This document shows, one piece after another, positions 1 to 8,340 of a DNA stretch of 64,000 bases; positions within the stretch are counted from its first letter, which is position 1, and each line of letters begins with the position of its first letter. The notes beneath the pieces are model-generated. The model made no database searches. It was not told the origin of the DNA and saw only the letters and a program-made list of their open reading frames with translations. The position numbers and the translations under genes are program-made. Where the stretch lies: the NCBI GenBank assembly GCA_965660145.1, contig CBFHYX010000007.1:1-64000 (forward strand), read 5' to 3'. The DNA comes from JABURQ01 sp029243145 (GTDB lineage Bacteria; Planctomycetota; Planctomycetia; Planctomycetales; Planctomycetaceae).

Positions 1-2
1 AC

Positions 3-746
3 AAATCTTCGGGGAGCTTTTTCACGATCCCACAACAAAATACTCAACCCAAACAACTTTCAGGACACCCACTAGCTCGTGTTAATGCTCTTGCTTCGAA
101 TTTTTACAACATGCAAGACGTTCCAGGTATGCAGCACAGAATAAACACCTTACAGCTTAACGATTTGGAATCGATTTCAAGCGAAATGGAGTGTGCCAAA
201 TTAATCTTTCATCCTAACCATCAGCTACAATTCAATGAGCCAAAATCTAATGCCCCCAAAGGCTCATGCTATGATGCAGAATTCAGGACTACTGAAGGTC
301 GAATCATTCACTGCGAATTTAAAAAGAAAACAAAAAATACCGTAATGTCCGCTAAGTCCGTTAGCAACACCTGCCAAGACGCTCGAAAACAACTTCCAAA
401 AGGCAAGCCTGGAATAATCTTTCTGAGGCTTCCTGAGGAGTGGTCTTGTCAACCAAACTTTAAAGAGATAATCAAGCCAGGATTGGAACAGTCTGTCAGA
501 CAATCGGATCTCCTTGTAGCAATTGTGATAGCCTGGGAGCGATGGCTTACGAACGGGGGTTCTGCGAGAGCATGCCTATTTTTGTATGACTCGTGGCTCA
601 ACAGACGAAGCAGACTTTTCTGTGAGGATGTAGAGAGATCAATCCAATTATTTAAAGAGATTCCTACAAACTGTTTTGAAATCAAAACATTTGTTGCATC
701 AACAATAGAGGATCTGAAGCGACGAATTCCAATGGGTAATCTTTAA
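3..746 (+). CDS. Partial protein, possible PD-(D/E)XK nuclease fold
   Basis: The frame is open from the left edge of the window, with no stop before the ATG at 111, so the gene probably starts outside the window; if not, the 211-residue protein starts at 111. I do not recognise the family. A YDAEF stretch followed about 11 residues later by CEFKKK has the D...ExK spacing of PD-(D/E)XK nucleases, with predicted strands around both. The C-terminal half contains a hydrophobic strand (SDLLVAIVIAWERW) and several Trp/Cys residues. No signal peptide is visible in the part seen. The nuclease assignment is an inference from one motif only. Confidence 0.6.
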   Translation, partial: KSSGSFFTIPQQNTQPKQLSGHPLARVNALASNFYNMQDVPGMQHRINTLQLNDLESISSEMECAKLIFHPNHQLQFNEPKSNAPKGSCYDAEFRTTEGRIIHCEFKKKTKNTVMSAKSVSNTCQDARKQLPKGKPGIIFLRLPEEWSCQPNFKEIIKPGLEQSVRQSDLLVAIVIAWERWLTNGGSARACLFLYDSWLNRRSRLFCEDVERSIQLFKEIPTNCFEIKTFVASTIEDLKRRIPMGNL

Positions 747-750
747 GGAC

Positions 751-828
751 CGTAGGCTGGGACTTGTCCCAGCTTTACGCAGGGAGCGTGCATCGCTCTG
801 GAGTACTGGTTCACGACCCAGCACGGAC
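751..828. repeat. GTAGGCTGGG palindromic element, copy 1
   Basis: Starts with CGTAGGCTGGGAC and contains the internal palindrome GCTGGGAC-tt-GTCCCAGC. It ends near CACGACCCAGCAC, so its right end is worn compared with copy 2 at 1208-1283. The two copies share the interior CATCGCTCTGG. Confidence 0.75.
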
Positions 829-979
829 TGGCCTGTAGTCCCGATGCGCGTTAGGCTGATAACCTTGCAGCGTATCGGTCAAACAATGACCATTCTATGT
901 GCAAGTGCTTTGAAAAGATCATGAAGCTAATTTCGCAAACTTTGAAACCTCACAACCAAAATTAAAGACAGATAGAACT

Positions 980-1178
980 ATGAATCGAGAAACAACAGTC
1001 AGTAACCTGCAAACAGCGCTGGCGATGGAATTGACCGCCTCACATCAATATCAATTGCATGCGAGTGTTTTGTCCGATCGGTTGGCTCGAACTCCAGCTC
1101 GACCTCCTCAAAAGAATGGGTGAGCCGGCGTATATCTCCAAGCATATGTCAGCACTGGGAGAAGATGATCAAGCGTAA
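980..1178 (+). pseudogene. Bacterioferritin-like pseudogene with internal deletion
   Basis: The first frame from ATG 980 reads MNRETTVSNLQTALAMELT and then ASHQYQLHASVLSDRLA, a good match to helix A of bacterioferritin/Dps-like ferritins (E-L-T-A-x-H-Q-Y). It then runs out of register and stops at 1121. In the +1 frame the sequence LELQLDLLKRMG-EPAYISKHM, ending at the TAA 1176-1178, resembles the last helix of bacterioferritin. The central helices carrying the other iron ligands (about 100 residues) are gone. It is therefore a remnant made by an internal deletion plus a frame change. It lies between two copies of the GTAGGCTGGG repeat. Confidence 0.7.
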
Positions 1179-1207
1179 ATCGTGACCTCCGTTTGACGAG
1201 AGGAGTT

Positions 1208-1283
1208 CGTAGGCTGGGACTGGTCCCAGCTCGAACAAGTATCGTACATCGCTCTGGGGGGCTGAGTCACGACCCAGCCTACA
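1208..1283. repeat. GTAGGCTGGG palindromic element, copy 2
   Basis: About 75 bp bounded by perfect 10-bp inverted ends, GTAGGCTGGG and CCCAGCCTAC, with an internal hairpin GCTGGGAC-tg-GTCCCAGC. It looks like a miniature palindromic repeat and resembles the copy at 751-828. Confidence 0.8.
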
Positions 1284-1340
1284 CTGACTTTCAGGGCTCT
1301 CATGTGTATCGAGCGATTTGATTGCAACTGTTTGCTCAGT

Positions 1341-4300
1341 TCACTTCGGTTTGAAGAGATTCTTCAACTGCTTGTTCAGCTCGTTTTCCAGGAAATTGGT
1401 CACCGTGCCGCGGACCAGTTTGTCGAGCAGCGACTTAATCACACGGCTATCCATTTGTGGTTTTGCCAAGCTTCCACGGATGGGGATTTGAATGGCGGCT
1501 CCCCAGATGTCGCGGATTTTCTTGCCGCGTACTGTCCACGTGTCGGGGACTTGGATAGTGGCGACGAGATCGAGGCTGTCATCAAAGCCGACCGACCCCG
1601 AACTGGTCACGTTCAAATTGCTCACCTGCATCGTCAGGTCTTTGTGATAAACCCGTCCGTCTACAACTTTGTAAGGCACTGTCTGGCGAGTAATCGTCAG
1701 CATGGGGCGGTTGGGATCGGTCGCCCCGCCATCAAAAGGGGTCCCTCGACGTAAGGCATCGATCTGTTTTCCCAAGGTGATGAATTGCATCGCCAGCGGG
1801 CCGGGAGTCATCTTGGCCGAGTGAATCATCACGAGTCCTTCGGCATTGATTTGCTCGGGTTGATCTAGCGGAACGACCAGTGCGGAGGAGTTATCGACCG
1901 AAAACGTACCACTGACGCGAGCCGAGTCGGCCGTCATGGGAGAGACGTATTTCAGCCATTGATGACAAATTTCGTCGGTTAGTTGGACCTGATTGAGCAG
2001 ACGTTCTGCGGGTTGAACCAACACGGCTCCCTGATCGATCCGATTGATGGTGGGTCCGAAGCGGACCGTGCCGGTGGAGACGGTCACTTCGACTGGTCGA
2101 ATCGACATTTGGTCCGGTGTAAGGTCAACGGTAATAGTGGCTGGCCCGATGGGTAAACCGTTGCAGTCACCCCGGTCCCACGCGACGGCGACATTTCCCG
2201 ACATGGCACTTTGATCCTGTGGAGAGGATGAAAGCGGCAGCTTCAGCGAGATGGGTGTTTCATGTTGGCCGTAGAGGATGAGGTCTGGCCCGGTGAGATC
2301 GGGATAGAGCTGGCGTAGGGCTTGCCAATCGTATCGGCATTCGCCGTCTAAGTTGGCGAAGGGAGACGAGGAAACCTTGTCGATATTTCCCGTCAATCGG
2401 CAATCGAGCCCTTCTGCGCTGATGTGACTTTCGGTGATGGAGAGCCGGTCGTTGGCTGTGAGATAACTGGCTTTCCCTCTCCAGGCCGGAGCGATGTTGG
2501 TGCGATTGTTCGTTGAGACGGTCCGGGTGGGAACTCCCGCGATAGGTTCGGGCCACTTGAGATCGTCGGCCGTCAACTTCCAGACCAGATCGGTCCCGTT
2601 CAATTGTCGCGACGCCGAGAGTTGTAGATTGAGCATGCCGGTCGGGGCAGGGCGGGTCGAATTCGGTTCGACATAGTTCCAGAGTCGTTCAATGCGTCCG
2701 CGAGCGGCGAGCTTGGCGTCGGTGGAACTCAGATCATGCAATGGTAGTTTCAGGTCGTTCACACGTGCCGCGATTGTCGGGCAGTTCAAAATCATTTCGT
2801 CGCTGGTTAATGTCTGTGACTCGCGATTGATGGCGAACGATCCGGTCAGTTGTAGTTGAGGCTCTTGGAGTTTCGCTCCACCTGATTGGTAAAGAAAATT
2901 CGTGAGTTTGAGATCGAAAGGCTCAAACTGGTCTTCTTTCTCGGAGCGAATCAGTACGGTTTCCAGTTTGTAACGCCCCGACATACGCCCCGGCATTCGT
3001 GAGGCGAGGAGTTGTCCGGTGAGTCCCGTGAGTTCACCGACGCCTTCAAGTTTCCAGTTGGGTGCCGATTGATCTTTCAACGTGGGTTGTTGTGTGAGCG
3101 TGATTTGGTCACGGTCGGTGGTGATGGTGGTGGAGAGTTCGGCCAGTTGCAGTTGCTGGTTGCCGTCAAGATCTCCCAAGCCTTTGATGTCGGCTTGTAT
3201 CTGTTGGAACCGCCAAAGATTGTCTCGCGTCCAACCCACCACTAACTCGGTTCCCGTGAGCGTTGCTTCCAGTCGGATCGGGCCATTTTCGGTGGTATTG
3301 CAAGTCGCCTTTCCACGGACCTGACCGGCTAGTTGTAAGTCGCCGAAATCAAAAATACGGCTCCACTCCTGCAGAAACTCGGCAAGGTTCACGTCCGCCG
3401 TGATGTCGGCAGAGTTCCAGTTGCCGCTTCCGGTCAGAGAGACGGCTTTGGAATCGATGTTCAGTTTTTCGATGTCCCACTGATTCTCAGCGCGTTTAAT
3501 GACTGCGTTGGCCGTGAATGGCTTTGCCCAATTGATTTGTCGGGTCGGCGTGCTGGCGACAATGTCCTGGACATCAAAACTGGCTGTCAAACGAGGAGTT
3601 TCATCATTCGGGAGGGATTCAACACGAAATGCCGATGTCCCTTGTTGCAATTCCACTCCCTGTTGCAAAGTCAGTAATCCCGGAAAGCGTTGCACCAATT
3701 GGCTCAACTCCAATTGACCAGAGACAGCAAATGACTGTTTCAAGAGTTCGTCGAATGATGTTTGGTTCAAGGTGAGCGATCCGGGAAGATGAACGGCTCC
3801 TTCCAGGCTGACTTCTCCGAAATCGGTAGTGCCGTTCAATCGTGAAATGTTCCAACCATTCACTGAAAGTGCGGCGGCAAGATCGAGAGAGAGATTCTCG
3901 ACATCCAACAACGGGTTTTGATCTCGGGTGATGGCGAGTTGCCGGACGGTTCCTTGACCGTCCCAAATCACGGGAGATTCTTCATTGCCGGTCAGTTTCC
4001 ACTTGCCATCCAGAGTTCCCGAGATGTTTTCCGACATCCCCCAACGAACGAAGAGGGGTTGCAGAGAATCGAGCGGAAATGAAATCGCGGCGACATCCGC
4101 TTGAGTCGTGGCTTTGGAATCGAGCTTCAGGTCGAGTGTACCTGCCGTCTCTTTTGTGTTTGTGTTGAGCGCATCCACTTTGCTGACGAGGGTGACTTCC
4201 GGCTTTGAATTTTGCTGATACTTCAGATCGGTCAATTGGAAATCGGATTTATGACCGGTTGATTTCAGAGTGAGCCACATCGATTTGGTGGAGAAGACAA

Positions 4301-4799
4301 TATTCGATGGGGTTCCTCCTTCTTGCCCTTCAGAGAGATCGTCCAACCATTGTTCGATATCCGTGGTTCCCGATTCGCAATGAACGGTGACATCGCATTC
4401 TGACGCGGACCACTGACCGAGTTGCGACGGTTCGAGGATCAAATCGAGCAGCGTGAATTCCCCTTGCAAATCTTTGATGACGGCCCAGGTCTCGCCGCCG
4501 GGATGTTTCAGTTCCAGTTGTTTGATCGAGATCGGGCGTAACCAACCGAGAGAGGTTTGACCGAGAATCAGTCGTCCTTCGTATTCGGGCGCAAATTTCG
4601 GGACGAGACTGTTTCGTAACGATGTCCGAGCGATGATCCCCGGCGCAGCAACGACCATAACGGCGATCATCATCAATATGAAAATCACCGTTTTCAGAAC
4701 TCGGCGTTTGGGGCGTTTCTTTCCCGCAGCCGATTTTTTCGTACCGGCAGTATTGGCCGAAGTGTTGGGGGTTTCCTGCGGCTCTATTTCCTCAGTCAT
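1341..4799 (-). CDS. Large AsmA-like membrane-anchored envelope protein
   Basis: The protein has about 1,152 residues from ATG 4799, chosen because GAAAGG lies 7 nt upstream; an upstream in-frame start at 4910 has no such site. A charged Lys/Arg-rich N-terminus leads into one transmembrane segment (residues about 36-57, VLKTVIFILMMIAVMVV). The rest is a long beta-rich periplasmic region of repeated short strands. The C-terminus (DTWTVRGKKIRDIWGAAIQ, then IPIRGSLAKPQMD, then LLDKLVRGTVTNFLENEL) has the layout of AsmA/TamB-like proteins, which are proposed to bridge inner and outer membranes and move lipids. The exact role is not known. It is a single gene flanked by repeats on its 3' side. Confidence 0.75.
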   Translation of the reverse strand: MTEEIEPQETPNTSANTAGTKKSAAGKKRPKRRVLKTVIFILMMIAVMVVAAPGIIARTSLRNSLVPKFAPEYEGRLILGQTSLGWLRPISIKQLELKHPGGETWAVIKDLQGEFTLLDLILEPSQLGQWSASECDVTVHCESGTTDIEQWLDDLSEGQEGGTPSNIVFSTKSMWLTLKSTGHKSDFQLTDLKYQQNSKPEVTLVSKVDALNTNTKETAGTLDLKLDSKATTQADVAAISFPLDSLQPLFVRWGMSENISGTLDGKWKLTGNEESPVIWDGQGTVRQLAITRDQNPLLDVENLSLDLAAALSVNGWNISRLNGTTDFGEVSLEGAVHLPGSLTLNQTSFDELLKQSFAVSGQLELSQLVQRFPGLLTLQQGVELQQGTSAFRVESLPNDETPRLTASFDVQDIVASTPTRQINWAKPFTANAVIKRAENQWDIEKLNIDSKAVSLTGSGNWNSADITADVNLAEFLQEWSRIFDFGDLQLAGQVRGKATCNTTENGPIRLEATLTGTELVVGWTRDNLWRFQQIQADIKGLGDLDGNQQLQLAELSTTITTDRDQITLTQQPTLKDQSAPNWKLEGVGELTGLTGQLLASRMPGRMSGRYKLETVLIRSEKEDQFEPFDLKLTNFLYQSGGAKLQEPQLQLTGSFAINRESQTLTSDEMILNCPTIAARVNDLKLPLHDLSSTDAKLAARGRIERLWNYVEPNSTRPAPTGMLNLQLSASRQLNGTDLVWKLTADDLKWPEPIAGVPTRTVSTNNRTNIAPAWRGKASYLTANDRLSITESHISAEGLDCRLTGNIDKVSSSPFANLDGECRYDWQALRQLYPDLTGPDLILYGQHETPISLKLPLSSSPQDQSAMSGNVAVAWDRGDCNGLPIGPATITVDLTPDQMSIRPVEVTVSTGTVRFGPTINRIDQGAVLVQPAERLLNQVQLTDEICHQWLKYVSPMTADSARVSGTFSVDNSSALVVPLDQPEQINAEGLVMIHSAKMTPGPLAMQFITLGKQIDALRRGTPFDGGATDPNRPMLTITRQTVPYKVVDGRVYHKDLTMQVSNLNVTSSGSVGFDDSLDLVATIQVPDTWTVRGKKIRDIWGAAIQIPIRGSLAKPQMDSRVIKSLLDKLVRGTVTNFLENELNKQLKNLFKPK

Positions 4800-4998
4800 G
4801 CGAACCTTTCTTCGTTGCTGTATGTCTATCAGAAAAGTCGTCATTTTCAGACAGATCTCTTGCGTGTAATGCGAAATGGGATCGGAATCGGGCTTTGAGG
4901 CCGTTCTCAATGCCTTACCCGCACGGGAGATTGGAAAATTTCATCAATCTTTCATCGAGTTCCGGGATTCTGATATCGACTTAAAAGAAAGATGGCGT

Positions 4999-5004
4999 AC
5001 AATT
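4999..5004 (+). promoter_or_regulatory. Possible -10 element of the short structured transcript
   Basis: TACAAT in an AT-rich stretch, about 290 nt before the strong terminator at 5292-5325. The -35 region is weak. This is a tentative call. Confidence 0.25.
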
Positions 5005-5110
5005 TCGCCAACACAGGTCGAAGCTAACGCAGCTCGACAGGACAAACGCCTGCCCTCTATCGTGTGGCTCACGTTAAGGCAGGGGGTAATTCAGACTCGC
5101 GGAGGACGCG

Positions 5111-5194
5111 ATGACTGATGCAACAGAGAAAGGAGGTGGTCTTGTGGAATCATCTTTTTGTAGTTCCAGCCAATGTCGAGGTGGTCTGACCTAG
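5111..5194 (+). CDS. Tiny ORF of 27 (or 16) residues with two excellent ribosome sites
   Basis: ATG 5111 follows GGAGG with a 5-nt spacer. An in-frame GTG at 5144 follows AAAGGAGGTG (5129-5138), also with a 5-nt spacer and near-perfect anti-SD complementarity. The peptide is MTDATEKGGGLVESSF followed by CSSSQCRGGLT, ending at TAG 5192-5194. Two cysteines lie in a Ser/Gly-rich tail. No family is recognised. The paired ribosome sites and the nearby terminator suggest real translation, perhaps as a regulatory leader or a small peptide. Comparative data would be needed to decide. Confidence 0.4.
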   Translation: MTDATEKGGGLVESSFCSSSQCRGGLT

Positions 5195-5291
5195 ACAGTC
5201 GGCGGGCTGTTGACTCAGCCACCATCTCCGAGGGGTCACGTTCGGAGCCTATCTACTCCTATGTTGACCTCTTAGAACGCCTGACAAGCAG

Positions 5292-5325
5292 CAGGTCTCG
5301 GTATCTTACCGGGGCCTGTTTTTTT
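5292..5325 (+). terminator. Strong intrinsic terminator
   Basis: CAGGTCTCGGTA (5292-5303) pairs over 12 bp, with two G-T pairs, with TACCGGGGCCTG (5307-5318). The loop is only TCT, and seven T residues follow. It ends the short transcript before the ThuA-like gene, so that gene needs its own promoter or read-through. Confidence 0.9.
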
Positions 5326-5451
5326 ATGCGCGGTATTTCTCAATTTCAATACAGTCTCGATCTCTACAGTGGGGAAAATTCGTGCAATCAAGATGGTCGC
5401 GCGGTACAAAAGTGGTACACCCTGATTGAGTCATCCACAAGGAATATTCCC

Positions 5452-6456
5452 ATGCCACGGCTGTTTTCTGTTGCTCTGATGATCGGTTGCTTTTCATTGA
5501 TTTCGCTCGCGTCGGCCTATGCTGAGAAGGTTCAGTGGGTCACTTACGAAGGAAACAACGGACCCGGTCACGGCAAACACATTGTCCTGATCTCGGGCGA
5601 CGAAGAGTATCGATCCGAAGAAGCGTTTCCCATGTTGGGAAAAATGCTGGCCGAACGTCACGGCTTCACCTGCACGGTTTTGTTCTCACAAGACGCGGAG
5701 ACCACCGAAATCAATCCCGACAACCAAACCAATATTCCCGGCATGTCGCATCTTGAAAAAGCCGACTTGGTCATTCTGGGGCTCCGCTTCCGAGAGCTTC
5801 CCGATGCTGACATGAAATACTTTGATGACTATTTCAAAGCCGGCAAGCCGTTCATCTCGCTGCGAACTTCGACGCACTCTTTCAACTACACTCGGAATAC
5901 AAATAGCCCCTACGCCAAGTATGATTGGCGCGCCAAAGAGCCATGGGAGGGGGGCTTCGGTCAAGAAGTGCTGGGCGAGACCTGGGTCAGCCATCACGGT
6001 CATCACGGCAAAGAGAGTACACGTGGAGTGATCAATAAAGCTCACGCCAACCACCCGATTCTCAAAGGTGTCGACGATGTTTGGGGACCAACCGACGTTT
6101 ACGGCGTGACCCATCTGCCAGACGATGCCACGGTGTTAATGGGCGGACAGGTCTTGACCGGTATGCAGCCCAACGATCCTCCCAATAAAGACAAAACGAT
6201 GATGCCTTTGGTCTGGACTCGTTCGTATCCAACTCCCGGCGGCCCGTGCAAAATTCTGACGACGACTCTCGGAGCCGCCATCGATTTTACGAACGAAGAC
6301 ACGCGACGACTGGTCGTCAACGGAACCTATTGGGCAACCGGCTTAACCGATCAGATCAAAGCCGACCTCAACGTCGCACCTATGGGCGAATACGATCCTA
6401 GTTTCTTCGGCTTCAAAAAGTACAAAAAGGGCGTGCTGGTGAAGGATCATCAGTGA
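5452..6456 (+). CDS. Secreted ThuA-like domain protein
   Basis: A 334-residue protein from ATG 5452, with AAGGA 8 nt upstream and a clear signal peptide (LFSVALMIGCFSLISLASAYA). An in-frame extension up to 5173 runs through the terminator and is not coding. The mature part has the class I glutamine amidotransferase-like fold of the ThuA family (trehalose-utilisation-like, common in planctomycetes). Visible are HIVLISGDEEYRSEEAFPML near the N-terminus, KADLVILGLRFRELPD, GKPFISLRTSTHSF in the nucleophile-elbow region, and a late HGHHGKEST histidine cluster. ThuA-like proteins are linked to sugar metabolism but their chemistry is largely unproven, and no trehalose genes are adjacent. Confidence 0.85.
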   Translation: MPRLFSVALMIGCFSLISLASAYAEKVQWVTYEGNNGPGHGKHIVLISGDEEYRSEEAFPMLGKMLAERHGFTCTVLFSQDAETTEINPDNQTNIPGMSHLEKADLVILGLRFRELPDADMKYFDDYFKAGKPFISLRTSTHSFNYTRNTNSPYAKYDWRAKEPWEGGFGQEVLGETWVSHHGHHGKESTRGVINKAHANHPILKGVDDVWGPTDVYGVTHLPDDATVLMGGQVLTGMQPNDPPNKDKTMMPLVWTRSYPTPGGPCKILTTTLGAAIDFTNEDTRRLVVNGTYWATGLTDQIKADLNVAPMGEYDPSFFGFKKYKKGVLVKDHQ

Positions 6457-6578
6457 TTGGTTGAAGGAGAATCAAAAGATAGCCCTTGAGCGCGAGCTCA
6501 CGGGATGCGTGCAAGAGTGGATTCAACTCGGAAGATTGTTTGCGGCCACAGCTTGGAATTGATTAAGAAATTATTTTC

Positions 6579-7412
6579 ATGGAACCTCTTAGGCTAATCC
6601 TGTTTGCGATGCTATTCGTCTGTTACTTGGCACCTTCATTATCTGCTCAAGAGACAGATGCTCGGATCGAGAAGGCAAAACAACAGTTTGAATCTGCCAT
6701 TAAAGAGGCAAGAGCCGATCTGATCAAAGAACTCGATGACAAAGTGGAAAGCGCGAAACGAAGAGGAAGTCTCGAACAGCTAGAGGCAATCAATCATGAA
6801 AAATCGGCTTTTCTGCTAAAAGGGAGTTTGCCGAGCTTGGTTCGAACCACTGCCTATTCGGCTGATGTGAAACGTGCCATTGATGATTTATCAGATGTCT
6901 TTGATGAGCTGATTGAAGAAGCCGTTAAAAACGATATGGTCGAGCAAGCCAAGAAGTACCGGGATGAACTGACACAAATAAAAAATTCAGTAGCGGCAGT
7001 GGTCACTCCAGAAGCGTTTTCCCAATTTGAAATTCTTGAAGGAATTAATGAAATTGCTCCCTTGAAGCTGAAAGCGGAAATTTACTCGAATCGTAAATAT
7101 GTCTGAGAAGAGATCCCCCCACGATTACCTTTTGATCGGTTTGCGAAAATGGCTGGTGGTGGTAAAGCGACTTTGAAACTCGAGGTCAACGAGCCGGGCT
7201 GGATCTATGTTTGCTTGAGCTCGGAAGACCAGGACCTGACAACACCCTACCTGAAACAAGAATCTTGGGAGCCGACAAACTTACGCTTTAATGCCACTGG
7301 CGCAAGTAATGGTCATTTTGTCTTTCGTAAATGGTATGACGTTGGTGACTATGAGTTACCACGATTGAATTTTCGTGGTCCAATTCCTCTCTTTCCTAAA
7401 ACCGAAAAGTGA
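6579..7412 (+). pseudogene. Secreted coiled-coil protein interrupted by an in-frame TGA
   Basis: ATG 6579 opens a protein with a signal peptide (LILFAMLFVCYLAPSLSAQ) and an alpha-helical, Glu/Lys-rich region (residues about 25-150) likely to form a coiled coil. At 7104-7106 a TGA follows YSNRKYV. The same frame then stays open to 7412 (EEIPPRLPFDRFAKMAGGG, then a beta-rich segment with GWIYVCLSSEDQD). The uninterrupted frame and continuous sense suggest that TGA replaced a TGG tryptophan codon. It may be an inactivated gene, a sequencing error, or two products. The 175-residue N-terminal part (6579-7106) could still be made. The function is unknown. Confidence 0.65.
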
Positions 7413-7419
7413 TTTTCTG

Positions 7420-7611
7420 TAGGGTCCGCTGTGCGGACCGTTGAGAGGCCGACGAGCTACGCACTCGCAAACCGACATGTTGAACGCGAACAAACCACGA
7501 TTGATTGCCGGGCGTTTTCAACAACACGAGAGGCTGACTCGTACCCGATACGTCATTCCAATCCTTAAATTCTATTGCCCGTCGAACAGACGGTCCGCAC
7601 AGCGGACCCTA
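7420..7611. mobile_element. MITE-like element with 22-bp inverted ends
   Basis: The ends at 7420-7441 and 7590-7611 are exact inverted copies over 22 bp (TAGGGTCCGCTGTGCGGACC, then GT). Each end is itself a hairpin (GTCCGC-TGT-GCGGAC). The 192-bp unit has no convincing gene and is flanked by CTG on both sides (7417-7419 and 7612-7614), which could be a 3-bp target duplication. It begins right after the stop of the preceding gene. Confidence 0.65.
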
Positions 7612-7842
7612 CTGGTCTATCCATCTTCGGATGACAGGTAATCCCCCTCGATCTCCCGTTGGTAAGGGTCAGAAGGAATTTGAGGCATGTCTGACATTTG
7701 AAGAAAGAGTGACGGAATGCCGTTTCAAATTGCACTCATCACCGCGAACAACATGAGTCCGCGAGAGTTCACAGTTCGGTGGTCGAAATTGCTTGTCGCT
7801 GCCCGCGGAGTTTGCGCTCCACGGCTATGCCTCTTGTTCCTG

Positions 7843-7875
7843 CGTCACACCGATAGACGAGCTATCGGTACTACC
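7843..7875. repeat. CACCGATAG hairpin, copy 1
   Basis: ACCGATAG (7849-7856), loop ACGAG, CTATCGGT (7862-7869), preceded by CGTCAC and followed by ACTACCC. The same unit occurs at 8161-8194, and half of it at 17889-17909. Confidence 0.8.
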
Positions 7876-7900
7876 CTTCTTCCAACCATCTTTGATTTTC

Positions 7901-8036
7901 CTCTGCGCCGCCGCGTCTCTGCGTGAGTCAACTTCTTTCATCTGGGGCTATGCATGCGTTTCGAAATACGCCGACTACCTGGGAGTTCAGAATTCAATAT
8001 TCTTTATAAACTTATGAGAGCCCCAGCCACACATCA
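7901..8036. repeat. CTGGGGCT inverted-end repeat, copy 1
   Basis: Begins CTCTGCGCCGCCGCG and GCGTGAGTCAA, then CTGGGGCT (7942-7949), 69 nt, then AGCCCCAG (8019-8026) and CCACACATC. Copies 2 (17557-17700) and 3 (28531-28670) keep the flanks and the 69-nt distance while the interior diverges. Confidence 0.85.
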
Positions 8037-8160
8037 AAACGCTCGTGCCGAGTCGAGCAAAGGATGGTCGGCCTCCGATAACGCGATTTCTTCCTCATTT
8101 TTCTCTGCGTCCTCAGCGAACTCTGCGGTTCAAAGGTCACAAATCGTTTTTTGTGTTTTC

Positions 8161-8194
8161 GTCACACCGATAGACAATCTATCGGTGCTACCCA
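8161..8194. repeat. CACCGATAG hairpin, copy 2
   Basis: A perfect 9-bp stem, CACCGATAG (8165-8173) with CTATCGGTG (8179-8187), loop ACAAT, preceded by GTCA and followed by CTACCC. Confidence 0.85.
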
Positions 8195-8340
8195 GATTGT
8201 CGGGTTACGGCTCGCTTCGCTCGGACTAACCCGACCTACGCTGCTTGGGAGTTCAGAGTTCAGTCTGCTTTACACGCTTATGAACACCCCAGCCACACAT
8301 ATTGTCTGTTCTCTGCGGTGATCAGCACATTCCTCTGGCA

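Larger units (their letters stand above)
5011..5325 (+). ncRNA. Candidate structured short transcript containing a tiny ORF
   Basis: Between a possible promoter near 5000 and a strong terminator lie about 315 nt of compact DNA with several potential stems. CTCCGA pairs with TCGGAG around 5229-5250, and GTGG pairs with CCAC near 5181-5220. It carries two Shine-Dalgarno-like sequences and the tiny ORF at 5111-5194. It does not match the conserved cores I know of SRP RNA, tmRNA, RNase P RNA or 6S RNA. It could be a small mRNA, a dual-function RNA, or a leader to the ThuA gene that is attenuated by the terminator. Confidence 0.35.
7612..8340. repeat. Gene-free repeat field between the MITE-like element and glgC
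   Basis: No convincing gene. It contains, in order, a CACCGATAG hairpin (7843-7875), one 85-bp CTGGGGCT unit (within 7901-8036), a TCTCTGCG/CTCTGCGGTT repeat (8101-8134), a second CACCGATAG hairpin (8161-8194), a GTCGGGTTA...TAACCCGAC hairpin (about 8199-8236) and a partial CCCCAGCCACACA end (about 8285-8305). Short frames here are translations of these repeats. Confidence 0.75.

Noticed and set aside
4876..5118. 80-codon plus-strand frame before the tiny ORF
   Set aside because: It overlaps the AsmA gene's 5' end and upstream region, has no ribosome site, and shows no protein-like pattern.
5011..5325. tmRNA, SRP RNA or RNase P RNA
   Set aside because: The conserved cores of these RNAs are absent; only a terminator and local stems are seen.
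7720..8230. Several 60-90 codon frames
   Set aside because: They translate the dispersed repeats; identical peptide phrases (SASSANSAVQ type) recur at the other repeat sites.
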